Under the pieces are notes generated by a model, which was given only the letters and a program-made list of their open reading frames with translations, made no database searches and was not told the origin of the DNA. Positions 48,280 to 59,510 of a stretch of DNA of 64,000 nt are shown here, in pieces (the stretch's first letter is position 1; every line of letters begins with the position of its first letter). Origin of the DNA: Tamarix chinensis (taxonomy: Eukaryota > Streptophyta > Magnoliopsida > Caryophyllales > Tamaricaceae). Where the stretch lies: the NCBI GenBank assembly GCA_030549775.1, contig CM060177.1:70415638-70479637 (forward strand). Direction: 5' to 3'. The position numbers were made by a program, and so were the translations under genes.

Positions 48280-49080
48280 CATGTGTGTAGCGTGGGCAGT
48301 GCACAAACTAGGGGAGGGTTGTGATTGGTTGGTTAGACCAATGAGGCAAGGGGCAAGATGGTGGTAGTGGTGGAGGCTGGTGTGATGGTTGGTGGTCTCA
48401 ACAGTGGTAGGCGGTTGTGGTAGCTCGGTTGGGGGTTGGCAGCACAGGAAGGGAATTGGCTGTAGGTGGTGGAGATGGTGGGATGGCTCGGTGGGGACTG
48501 GGTGTTGTGGTGCCGCGAGAGGAGGGTGGTATAGAGGTTGGTTCCAAGCTATAGGCATGGCTGTAGTGGTGTAGGGTATGAGGTATGGTGTAGGAGGAGA
48601 GAGGAGTCTGGTTACGTAAGGATAGGTTAGTGCACTAGGTTTGCTGTAGTTGGGTTGTATGTTGGTGTGCGTGGGTGATAGTTATGGTCGACGAATGGAA
48701 AGATGGGTTATGCTAGATGTTGGAGTTACAGTGGTGCGTTGATATGAGGAGGAAAATAGAGGGGAGCAGGGGTTGGGGTGCCGAGGTAGTGAAGATGGGC
48801 TAGATGGTCGGTGGTTGCTAGGATGCTCGAGGCCGATGGTTGCATAGGAAGTGTTGCATGAAATAGTTGGGGGAGGCTGGGAGTATGCATGTGTGTGCAT
48901 GTAGAGAGGGGCTGAGGTGAGTTAGTGTGAGTGGTTAGGAAATCTAAACAAAACAGAGAGAGGGACGGGGGTTGTGTGTTGAGTATAAAAAAAATAGATG
49001 GGGTGAGGTCATGGTGACGTGCAGTAAGGAGAAGATGGAAAAAATGTTTGTGGGAGATATTTTGGTACAATAGAGGGTAG
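48280..49080 (-). repeat. Pyrimidine tract of solo LTR I (purine-rich plus strand)
   Basis: The plus strand is G-rich (GGTGGTAGTGGTGGAGG, GGTTGGGGTGCCGAGG). The minus strand is the CCACCACC-type tract seen in LTRs A and B. Reading frames of 61-114 codons here are composition effects. Confidence 0.7.
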
Positions 49081-49486
49081 AGTAGGGGTAAATATTAGTA
49101 TATGGTAGGAATTTATTTATTTACTTTTAGGTTTAATTTTGATAGGTTAGGGTACAGGGTAGAAAATTATTTTGATTAGGATAGGTTTAAAAAGGGTGGG
49201 AAAGAGTAAAATAATAAAAAATAAATTTTAGAAAATTATTTTTTGGGTTACGTATCAAAATATTATTAGTAAAATAATTTAGGTTAAGATTTATGGGTAT
49301 AAACTAGAATTCATTTAAATAACCTAAATTCTATCACAATTTTAGCCTGACTAAATTTATACTTAAACCGTCATAATAATACAAATAGTAATAACACTTT
49401 TAATATTAAACCCCCTAAATTAATAAATATAGCTAATCATGCAATTATTAATTTATAATTAAGGTTTTTAAAAATAGGGTATTACA

Positions 49487-51218
49487 TCAGATATCAAGAG
49501 CTATTGGTGGGAATTACTCCGCTAGACATGTTAAGGATGTACAAGCAGGCTTTAGAGGTATCCCGAGTCATTAAATCCTGAAGTGCTTAGTCAGGATGTA
49601 AGAGGAAGTTTCAGGATCTCAAGCATCTCAGTGATAGAAAGAAGGCCTTTTTGAGAGGAAGCTTGCTGCCTAGATATGGAAGAAGCATCAAGTCGGTGCC
49701 CCAAGTTGGAGTTCTATTTGGGGATCATGCCAAGGAGAGGTAGTGTCATTACAAGTGATGCTAAAAACACCAATTGAGGGTAGATTATCGAGGAAACAAG
49801 TTGGCATGCCATGGATGTGGCATAGTGAGGCACAAACCTTATGAATACTAAGTTGGAGGTGGTAGCATCTAGAGAAGCCAGCCTAGAGCTCAAAGTATTG
49901 AATACATTTGGCAGCCACAAGAGTAGACTTATAGATATCCTCTGTCACCAGCTAGTGTTGCTATCCAAGCTAGTATGCCCTGAGGTCAAAGGCCTCACCA
50001 TTTCCAACAAGGTCAAGGATCAGCTAGTGCCACAAGAGTACCTTCAGGAACACATCCAAATGTAATGAGCTAGGTAGAGGCATAGTTTCAAGCCAGTGCG
50101 GTGACTAGTATCCTTGATCTCTCTACTTTTCCATCATGTGTGTTTTTTTACTTTAGTTGCACTCGTTTGTGTTATCTGCATTTGTAGCTAGAGATGCCTT
50201 ATCTCCTTTTAGTAGTATTTCCACTTATGTTTTTTATCTTCTAAGTATAAGTTTTCCTGCTCTTGGTTTTATAAAGGAGTGACTTTGGAGGTTAGGGGAA
50301 TATAATTTCCATTCGACCTCATATAACTCGAATTGTGTGATTTTGATGTGATCATGGGGATGGATATGCTGTAAAAACTAATTATGCATAAGAACATGTG
50401 GTTTTGTGAGGAGCAAAGGTTATTAGGATTTTGTATTAGAAGTGGGAACTTAATCCCTCTACAGGGGATCATGATGGGAATCGTGAAGAGCAACCTTGTT
50501 CATAAAGGATATCCACTATACCTGTGTAGTGTCCGACACACATAAGCAACGAAAAAACCATTGGAGTAGATAGTACTTGTCCACTAGTGTCCTAACATAT
50601 TCCTTGAGGAGATTATAGGAATGCCACTTGTTCTAAAAGTTGAGTTAATCGTGGATGTGTTGCTAGGGACAGAGCTAGTTTCTAAGGCCCTATATAATAT
50701 GGCATCTAAAGAGATGAAAGTACTTAAGGATCTATTGAAGGAGTCTTGAAGAAGGGTTACATTTGACCAAGCATATCGTAGTGGGGAGCTCCAGTCATGT
50801 TTGTCATAAAGAAGGATAGGAGCTTGAGGTTTTTCATCCACTATCGAGGTTTAAACTAGGTGATAGTAAATAACTGTTATCCATTACCAAATATCAATTA
50901 CTTATTTGATCAATTCAAGGGAACCAAGGTGTTCTCCAATATTAATCTTTGGCCAGGTTATCATCAACACAGGATAGTAGAACAAGACATCCCTAAGATT
51001 GCTTTTTTCATAAGGTATGACCACTATGAGTTCATAATAATGCATTTCAAACTCACTAATGTGCCATTATCTTTCATGTCCCTTAGGAACCTTATATTCT
51101 ATCCACTCTTGGACTATTTTGTCGTAGTGTTCATTGACAACATTCTCATCTACTCTTGCAATTGAGAGATGTATGAGCGGCATTTAGGAATGACTTTGGC
51201 ATTGCTGAGGTCACACTA
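49487..51218 (+). pseudogene. gypsy 2 gag end, protease region and reverse transcriptase first half
   Basis: Gag resumes with YQELLVGITPLDMLRMYKQA, followed by Lys/Arg-rich sequence and a zinc-knuckle-like LACHGCGIVRHK (about 49805-49835). The protease region (50230-50560) is too decayed to show its active site. RT becomes readable at about 50625: LGTELVSKALYNMASKEMK, then (frame-shifted) [19 protein letters not shown] and [17 protein letters not shown], to [11 protein letters not shown] at about 51120-51155. The family catalytic FIDD (the gypsy equivalent of YVDD) has become FIDN, a single G-to-A change. It ends HLGMTLALLRSH at 51210, where CACTA 2 is inserted. Confidence 0.85.
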
Positions 51219-51247
51219 CACTATAAAATAAATGATTTGTGCCAACA
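51219..51247 (+). repeat. Left terminal inverted repeat of CACTA 2
   Basis: It starts CACTATAAAAT and contains TGATTTGTGCCAA. Its partner at 63304-63332 has TGACTTGTGCTAA in the inverted copy. Confidence 0.9.
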
Positions 51248-51249
51248 AG

Positions 51250-51500
51250 GCATTATAATTGATAATTCCTACATATATTTATCTGCTAGTAAAACTTATG
51301 CCCACACTTATATCTATAAGTAAAAGTATTAAGCATAAAATAATGTCTATTACTAAAACTATTACCCATAAAATAATATCTATAACTAAACCTATTATCC
51401 ACAAAACAATATTTATGACTAAAAGCATTAAACATAATATTATATCTGTTAATAAAAACTATTGCAAACATATATATTGTTGGTTATGCATATTTTAAGC
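51250..51500. repeat. Left subterminal repeats of CACTA 2
   Basis: Units of about 30-33 bases contain CATAAAATAATGTCTATTAC and TAAAACTATTACCCATAAAA, with variants. The inverted right end has related ACCCATAAAAATATATCTGT at about 63230-63250. Confidence 0.75.
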
Positions 51501-51549
51501 ATACATACATACATACATACATATATACATTCATACATATATATATATA

Positions 51550-51585
<36 letters not shown>

Positions 51586-51607
51586 TATTTATATATATAT
51601 ATACACA

Positions 51608-51656
<49 letters not shown>
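51501..51656 (+). repeat. Compound microsatellite (CATA)n and (AT)n
   Basis: Three blocks of ACAT tetranucleotides alternate with TA dinucleotides over about 155 bases, at the inner edge of the left subterminal region of CACTA 2. Confidence 0.95.
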
Positions 51657-53044
51657 CTGTTGGTAAAACCTTTACTAAAATGTATAAGATTTATTGATAG
51701 TATGTGTTACCACAATATCTACCTATAGTAACAATATTCACATGTAGTAACAATTTATCTTGATATAAAATTAACTACACCATATATAATTATCATTGTA
51801 GAGTATGAAATAGTTAGTTGTTTAGCTCCCAAAGCCATAACAGTCCTGTAAGTATATTACTATACATACAACTTATAAAATAAGCTTTTATACAAAAAAA
51901 TCTTCATATACTGACATACAAAAGCATCAAGCATTTTATTGAGCTGAAAATCAAAATCATTGAGGATCTTTATCAGCTGACATATATATAAAAGCACTAA
52001 GCATATTCACAAATTGATATACAAAGTCATCTATCATCTTTGTAAGCTAAAAAACAAAAGCATTGACCATCTTCGTAAGCTAACTCTTGAATGCATCTTA
52101 ATAAATGCATCAAACATCATCTTCTTCATTCTCATCTTTAATGTCATCCTTTTCATTATTTCCATCGTCCATTTGGTAATAAAAATCAACATGTTTTCCC
52201 TAAAAATATATATATACATTTAACTTAATCACATTAATCTAAATTTATATCAAAAAGCTAGATAATGAGGGTATTTTAAAGCTTTCTAAAATTAATATAT
52301 TACCTTAAAAATACATTTTATATAGTTGATAGGGAAGGGGAAAATAGTAATTTAGAGAGCCACATAATATATTCATAAGTGAAATAATCTACAATATATA
52401 AGAATGTTTGATACAAATGCAACATACTATAGCTAGTCAAGTCTTAATACCTATACCAATAGTATAAAAAGTTTGATTATATCATACACTTTATTCTTAG
52501 TTATTATGTTAATAATATATGTATCTTCTCAACTATAATTATAGAAAATTCAAAATAATAGATGAGAAATTTAAGGACAAGATTTCAACTCAATCATTAG
52601 GGTAGTATTAGTATACTATTTTTCAATAATGGAATGTAAGAGATGGATAAGACATGTTTGTGTTACTATCTTATATCTAGGGTGAAATTTAACATATAAA
52701 ATGGTAGTTGGTTTTCTAAATTTTTGTAGCAATAGCCAATGGTTACTAATTATGGTAGTTATGGTTGGTGATAATTATTCATTTAGCTTGTTGTGACATA
52801 AAGAGCTTTTCTCTACCTTATTTTATAAATTTAGTATAATTATTATTTTTAATTTACTCTAGGTATGCTTAGTTGGTATTGTAATTCCTAGTATCTATAT
52901 TTAACTTTTACTTAGACTAAAAAAGAAGAGATAATAACAACATAATTTTTATCTTTTAGGCATTACGGTGTTGTGAAACCATATTGTAGCTACCCAACCT
53001 AATGACTATGTGACCCCTGATGTTCTTTTTTATTAATTTATGCA
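51657..53044. other. Non-coding 3' interior of CACTA 2
   Basis: AT-rich sequence between the subterminal repeats and the tnpA-like gene. At 51935-52100 the phrase AAAGCATTGACCATCTTCGT recurs in variants (AAGCATCAAGCATTTTATTG, AAAGCACTAAGCATATTCAC), a degenerate tandem repeat of about 55-60 bases. No protein domain. Confidence 0.5.
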
Positions 53045-55690
53045 CTATTTTAGTGGTAAAAAGAATATGTACCCAATTGATATATTGTGTAAGAAATGTA
53101 CAAAAATATCAACAATTAATGAGGAACTTACGTGATTCTCTAATAATTTATGCATTATACTAGTCACATATCCTACTTGATTTTTAGTCTCAAGAAGATC
53201 CTTTTCCAACCTCTTAACTTTAGATTCAAATTTAATCCTTTTAGCGTACTCATTCTGAAAAGAAATTTTTTTTTGTGGAATCATGGAACTTTTTCACCAA
53301 GATCAAAGTTTTTTGCTTATCGATTCCTATCTTCTCCCACAACCTTTTTGAATATTTCACATTGAACATTAGCATTAGATCCTTCTAGAAGCACAATCAT
53401 CTCATCCATAATCGCTTTCTATAAAGTATAAATCAATGTTATGAATGGGTAGTAGATGAGGTAGATTTACATATATATATAACCCTAAAATCAAAATAGA
53501 TTGAAAACATACTCTTATTGTAGCAGAAGCATCATTAAGCTTAAAAACGTTTTTCAGTTCGTGAGTTTTCAACTACATTTCCAATTCATCAGGTTCTTTC
53601 CCCATTTTATTCTAAATCAAATCATATATATGAAATTGTATATCAAGTATAAAAAGTTAAAAAAAATTTGGCATTACCTAGATGAATTAATTATATACCT
53701 ACATTTTCTTCCACTCGAATGCATGCAAAGGTCTTTGAACTGGCATACAAACACATTTTTTATGTTGCACAATTGTGAATCCCTCTTTGACTTCTTTCCT
53801 AGGTAATTTGAGAAAAAATATTAGTATAATAAATAAACTAATAGAATTATCATAGTAATAATTTATATTTTTGAAATAATTAAATGAGAGATCACTTCCT
53901 TGCCTTTAGGTGATTTCCAAAACTTTACCATCTCTAACCACATGGTCTCAATTATTTCCTTGGCTTAGAATTTATTGCTTGATTGTGTGTTTTTCCACTA
54001 ATATGAACCACCTTTAACTCAGACTTATGAGCTCTCCAAGCTTCATGGATTTTACCTAATGCCCACTTATATGGTTCTAAAATTTTAGGAAAGTAATAAG
54101 AGATCTATAAAGGGATAAAATGAAATAGAAAACAAAAGCTATATAATATATATAACAAAAATAAGAAATATGATACAGTACATGTTGTGATAATATACCT
54201 TTACTTCCTCCCAAATTGAATCTAGATATGTACTATATATTTGTGGTGTTATAGCCACCTAAAATTGCATGATTAGTTTGTGAACTATCATTGACTTCTA
54301 TTATAGATGACACATTATTAGACTGGATACACCGAAGATTATATCATTTGCCGAACAACAACAAAAGGGTAACTAAGTTATTTATTTTCAACATGGAGAA
54401 GGTGTTAATAAATTCCAAAGTAAAGTTATAAAATATAGAATTACATGACTTACATATGTCATTATTGGAAATTCTCAAAGGATCTTACACTATTAATAAT
54501 CTTAAAAGACATATAAATAATAAATTTCTAACATTGAATGTTTTTTTTCTTAGTAATTTTCATATTTTACAGGACCATATATTACCATACAAAAAACATT
54601 TTAAATTTACCCATATGACTAAGTAACACGGACCACCTACTAATGGTTGTTTCCTTAGTATTTTTTATTTATTTTATCCTTTATCTCCATCCTAATTGGA
54701 TGTAATAAAAACTTAGAATAAACCTATGTATTACATTAATAAATGTAGTAATTAAACATAATAAAATTAAATATATACCAATTTCATCTCTTAGGGATCC
54801 TTCCTCTAGTGACATACGTGTGAATAGTTTGTACTTAATTGATGAATATGTGGATGGATCAATTGCGATCACTTTATTTAGCCTAAGAGTATGTCCTATT
54901 GATTCAATTTATTGTCCTCCATATGGAAATTTTGGAATTCCATATGTTGTAACAATAACTTCCTATATGAGTAATACAACAATAAAGATGAATTAATAGT
55001 TATACAACTTAAAGCTATGTAAAAAATTAGTTACAAACAACATGCTAATAACTAATTATGCTATTAAAAAATTGAAAAGAAATAAAAGATTATAATGATG
55101 CTATTGTGCAGGGAATGGTCATGGATGGCCTTTGTGTGTTCTTTCAATAGTAAATAGAAACTCAAAAGCATTTATACTTATAATGCCCATACATATAAAG
55201 TCTTGTCATCTATTGTAACTATTGGCTAAGAGCTTGGATACAATTGCTCAACTTAAAAGTAATGAATTCACTTAATTATATAAAAAAATGATAAAAAAAG
55301 TATGAAGAAATATGGACTGACAACCATTTGTAGTACTACTAAAACAAAAACAAACCAAAGGAAAATAAGAAAGCAATAATAATAAAACATTTACCTCCAA
55401 TTTTTCTTGACTTCTTGTAGTTACCTTCTTCTTCTTTGATGCATTTTGCAAAGACGACAACATAAATATTAGAATTAATATCTAATTAATTATGTTTCCA
55501 TATCCAATTCAGAAATAAAAAAATAACATATTAAAAATAAAATTTGACCGATAATTACCATCTATATTATTAAGAAAATGAAAGTACATAAAAGAAGAAA
55601 AAAAACAAGAATGAAAGATTTACATCTAATTGTTCCGGACTTATTGTAGTTATTTTCTTCTTACTTGATTCTTTTTCCAAACACGACATG
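53045..55690 (-). pseudogene. tnpA-like accessory gene of CACTA 2 (Transposase_24 type)
   Basis: Several separate minus-strand pieces fit the accessory DNA-binding protein. Basic starts KKKKVTTRSQEKLEVN (55390-55450) and KKKITTISPEQLDVN (55620-55680) are two related copies. EPYKWALGKIHEAWRAHKSE then LK (54005-54065) matches the Trp..(H/N)WK.xLK motif of Transposase_24. DELEMxLKTHELKN (53535-53600) matches the KTHt motif. MDEMIVLLEGSNANVQCEIF (about 53340-53410) follows. The C-terminal KRIKFESKVKRLEKDLLETK continues as a coiled coil to about 53130. The gaps look like introns, some with usable GT/AG borders; a few stops within pieces indicate decay. Confidence 0.65.
55388..55690 (-). repeat. 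Tandem duplication of a basic exon within tnpA of CACTA 2
   Basis: The segment 55388-55455 and the segment 55612-55682 align along their length (ATTTACCTCCAATTTTTCTT versus ATTTACATCTAATTGTTCCG and onward). Both encode KKK.TT.S.E.L.VN, about 225 bases apart. Confidence 0.7.
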
Positions 55691-55929
55691 ACAACCTAAT
55701 GACTTATAAAGTAGAATTAGTATATATTTTCATTCAACATACCATATTAAAAATGATAATTAGAAATATTAAAGGACATACAATACAAAATATATTTAAG
55801 TATAAGATAAATAAATACTATTAAAAACTTAAATGACACAGTATTTATAACCAAAACACAAAAACATAGAATTATATTTCTAACATTATAACCAAAATCA
55901 GATAAAGATATATATTTCTAACACTACTC

Positions 55930-58900
55930 GGTCCCATAATCATATAAAGTTTCATTGTCTTCATCACTTTAGGTACTATATTCTTCAATTTCTTTATCAT
56001 AATTATTTGCTTCCATCATAGCAAAGAAACGTTCTTCTTCTTCTCCAATAACAGTAAAATAATGTACACTAAATCTATAGGCATGCTAGTTTTTCCTTGA
56101 TCCACTTTAGGTATGACATCATCTTCTATTTTAAACAAGTCTCTTAGTTTAGTGATATTGATAACATGCTAATTTCTTTCTTTAGAATCTAGGGTATAGA
56201 ACACCTAAAATGCTTGAGATGCTAGGATAAAAGGTTCATTTGTTTTCATAATGGCCTTGAAATGAACAAGAGTAAATCCAAGTTCGTCCTCTTTAACTCC
56301 ACTACTAGGATCAACCTAATGTCATTGAAACAAAACAAAAATCCATCCACGATGATAAGTCAACTCAATAATTTCAGTCAAAACACCATAGTATGACATG
56401 CTCCTATTATCTATGTTTGCGTTGAATAGAATGCTAGAGTTTTGAGTTACACTCCCTTATCAATGCCTTTCATGTGCCACCTATATCCATTGAAAGTTAT
56501 TTTAGTCTTTATCTTTATCTACATGCTTGGTGTAAGACTAAGAATTATCAGATCTTCTACAACACATGCTTCATTTGGTAGATGCTTGGAGACCTAATAA
56601 TTGAAAGAAAAGATGTATAATCAATAATATAAACATAATGAGTATAAGTATCGGCATACATTCATCTCAAACCATTCAGGGAACTTTCTTCTATGGATGT
56701 CATCAATCATATTTAACATGTGTTGTATTCAATTCTTATGATATCATCATGCTCTCTAGGAACAAATGATAAATATAAAAATACATATGAAATGATTTCA
56801 ATTTGCAAGCACATAACTATATGCTTCCTTAATCAACATATATTCTAGTTGCACATATTTCTTCTTAGACGTTGCACTAGACTTTTGGGAAAGTATAGGC
56901 AACTCATTATGCAATTCATTACCATCATCATCATTTTGTGAGGACCCATTTTCCTTTTTTGAAAGATTAAGAAAATATCTAGAATAAAATGTTAGACATT
57001 CTTCAGTAGTATATCCTTATGCAATTGATCTTTTAGAATGTCTTTTCTTACGAACATACATTTGCAACCACCTCAATACTTGTAACATTAGTATCATATT
57101 ACTTACATAATAAAACCATAAGCTTTATCTTCTATTAAACACAATAAATAAAATAATATAATGTACATAACTTTCCACGGGATACATCCAATGGTAAAAT
57201 ACTAGACCTACAACGATTGCCTCCTTAGCAAAATGAACAACTAGGCGCACCATGATGTCAATGAAAAAAGGTAAGAAGATGAATTCCGTATGATAAAGTG
57301 TGAGAGTGATTCAATCCTATAATATCTCCAAGTTTTGGGTCATTGCCCCTTTTGAGCGAAGTTCCTTAAAAAATTACTTATCTCAATCAACACCATCCTT
57401 GTTCCTCTTTTTTCTTAAAGCCAATGGTAATAGTTGTTACATTACGATGTGTAGATCGTGAATTTTTAAGGGAGAGATTTTTCCACCAGCAATTCACCTT
57501 CTGATGTTTGTAATATACCCATCTAATACTTTTAAAGAACCTAATATGCTTACTATTTCCTCCTTTTATTTTTGGGTCAATGTGAAGCATGTTGGAGGTA
57601 GATATATTTTTATCTTCTCTTTCAATTGGAGGTATCTCATGCCTTATAGCTTTTACATGTATGTAAATTCTTGAATGTAAGGTATCCTTAGTTCTCCCTT
57701 CAATGCCTAAAAGCATGCCTAGTAAATTTTTAGAAACATTCTTCTCCACATGCATCATATCTAAGTTGTGGTATAGTAGAACATGCTCCTGATATGAAAG
57801 TTGGAAGAATATGATTATCTTCTTCCAAGGCCTTTTTTTTATCCTCCCTTCTCTTTTTGTTATGAGTATGAGGGGATTTTCTAAATATGACATCACTTCC
57901 ATCCATTTGGTATAACAATTTGGTCCCAATATATGATGTAGGAGGTTTTGTTTTTCCATTAAAAGCCCTTCTACTACAATAAAATTTGTGATTAGAATCC
58001 AAGAAGGGGTGATGGCCCATATAACATATTTTTTTGCTTTCCCTCAAATATTTAGAGAAAGTATCTATATTATATTATGGGCATGCAAATTTTCCTTTAT
58101 TTTCCATTCTGACAAATTACCATATAGTGGAATGTCAGTGATGATATTAATCAAGACACCATGAAGAGAGAACGTTTCATTTTTTTAGTCATCATAAGTC
58201 TCTAATCTTACCTCCCACAACTCCTTTAACTAATCAACTAATGGTTCAAGAAAAACATCAATGTCATTCCCAGGTGCCTTTGGGCAGAGTAGAAGTAATG
58301 AAAGAATAAAGTATGATTGTTTCATACATAACCATGGAGGTAAGTTATACATCATTAATACAACAAGCCAGATGCTATATTGAGTACCCATCATACCAAA
58401 TGGGTTAAACCCATCACTTGTCAAGCCAAGCTTGACATTTCTTGAATCACTAGCTAACTTTGGGTACTTAGCATCAAATCCTTCTAAAGATAAGAGTTTG
58501 TTAGATGTCTGAGCTTACGATCTTGTTTTCACTCATCTTCATGCCATCACATTAAAGGGGTTGTTTTTTATGGCATAAACAACCTTTTAAGCTTCAAGAT
58601 CAAAGGAAAGTGTTGTAATTCCTTTATAGGAACCTTTTTGCTACTAGATAATTTCACCATAGTTCCATCATCAGCAACTTTCCATCTTAAGCATTAGAAA
58701 TAGGATAATTATATAAAATCAATCTTTTCTTTCCAAAAAAAGTAAACAATCATTTGGACATGCATCAATTTTCCCATAACCAATTCCAAGTTTTTTTTAA
58801 TCCCCTACATTTACCTATGACTGTTTGGAAAAAAAATTCATTAAGGTATCGAAGGTAACATCAGTCACTCCATATAAACATTTAACATGATACATTTCAA

Positions 58901-59364
58901 CAATGAAGGATAGTTTACTAAAACCTTTGCAACCAAGATATAAGAGTTTCCCTACATCTTTAATTAACTTAAAAAATGCATCAACTTATTCATTAGAACC
59001 TAGAAAACTACTACTTGCCTTATGAAATTAACAAAAAAAAATATCTCCTACAATCCTAAGAACATCATTACATGAACCATCATGCACATTATCAAACCTC
59101 ATATCATCATCAAGCCGCAAATATGAAATTTCCTTATCTTCATCACCGCTTTGTTCCCCATGAAAATCCAAACACACCTTTGATAACCTATATCCATTTC
59201 TCTCATTTTAAGATGACCTCTAACCACATTTATTTCATGATACAATTGATTTGCATAAGTTGAGTATGGACAAGCAATATTATTTCTATTAGTGACTGAG
59301 CTCTTTTATCAGTATTTTCTACCCTCCTTAGTTTCACCCAACTCTTGTCCTTAAATACATCCAT
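55930..59364 (-). pseudogene. CACTA transposase tnp2 (TNPD-like), element 2
   Basis: It starts MDVFKDKSWVKLRRVENTDK at 59364 with the family-like KSWVKLRR. After a decayed N-terminal region come GLxxE and the Transposase_21 core with MTSDGFNPFGMMG, YNLPPWLCMKQSY and GNDIDVFLEPLVD at 58230-58430. CYMGHHPFLDSNHKFY and HNLDMMHVEKNVSKNLLGML (57387-58047) are the DUF4218-preceding block. VFYTLDSKERN with KTNEPFILASQAF at 56130-56270 is DUF4216. The tail is acidic (EEEERFFAMMEANNYDKE, about 55985-56045). Many in-frame stops and shifts are present, so the element cannot make this protein now. The same family as the copy at 38920-42446, but clearly diverged. Confidence 0.85.
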
Positions 59365-59458
59365 GACATCAAGTTCCTATATAATTTTCAACAAGTAGAG
59401 ACGTTAAAATAATAAGGAAAATAAGGATAGAGGTTAAAACTGAAGACTAGTTTTTTGT

Positions 59459-59510
59459 CACACACGATGTGTGTGGCTATATATATTATAATTATAATTA
59501 TAATTATAAT
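59459..59510 (-). promoter_or_regulatory. Probable promoter of tnp2 in CACTA 2
   Basis: About 95-120 bases upstream of the transposase ATG lie a hairpin-capable CACACAC-GAT-GTGTGTG (59459-59475) and a TATA-like ATATATATAGCC on the minus strand (59475-59486), followed upstream by (TAATTA)n. Position and motif fit a core promoter; there is no expression evidence. Confidence 0.4.

Larger units (their letters stand above)
45765..49486 (-). mobile_element. Solo LTR I, 3722 bp, inserted in gypsy 2 gag
   Basis: On the plus strand it starts AGTAACACCCAAAAATTCAC, the reverse complement of the 3' tail of LTR family A with one end base changed, and it ends AATAGGGTATTACA. The target duplication is TTAGA (45760-45764) / TCAGA (49487-49491), one C/T transition apart. 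In minus orientation it has the family layout: AT-rich head with (AAT)n at 48151-48183 nearby, pyrimidine tract (purine-rich plus strand 48280-49080), TTGCTAG...CAG|GTAATTG donor-like motif (48035-48052), minisatellites (46540-46830) and conserved tail. No coding domain. Confidence 0.85.

Noticed and set aside
48277..49070. Pro/His/Thr-rich minus-strand frames up to 114 codons
   Set aside because: Composition effect of the pyrimidine tract of solo LTR I.
50584..50841. 85-codon minus-strand frame opposite gypsy RT
   Set aside because: Antisense shadow of the RT reading frame on the plus strand.
51214..51220. CACTACA at 51214 as the start of CACTA 2
   Set aside because: The start at 51219 (CACTATAAAAT) aligns better with the right terminus and gives the CTA duplication.
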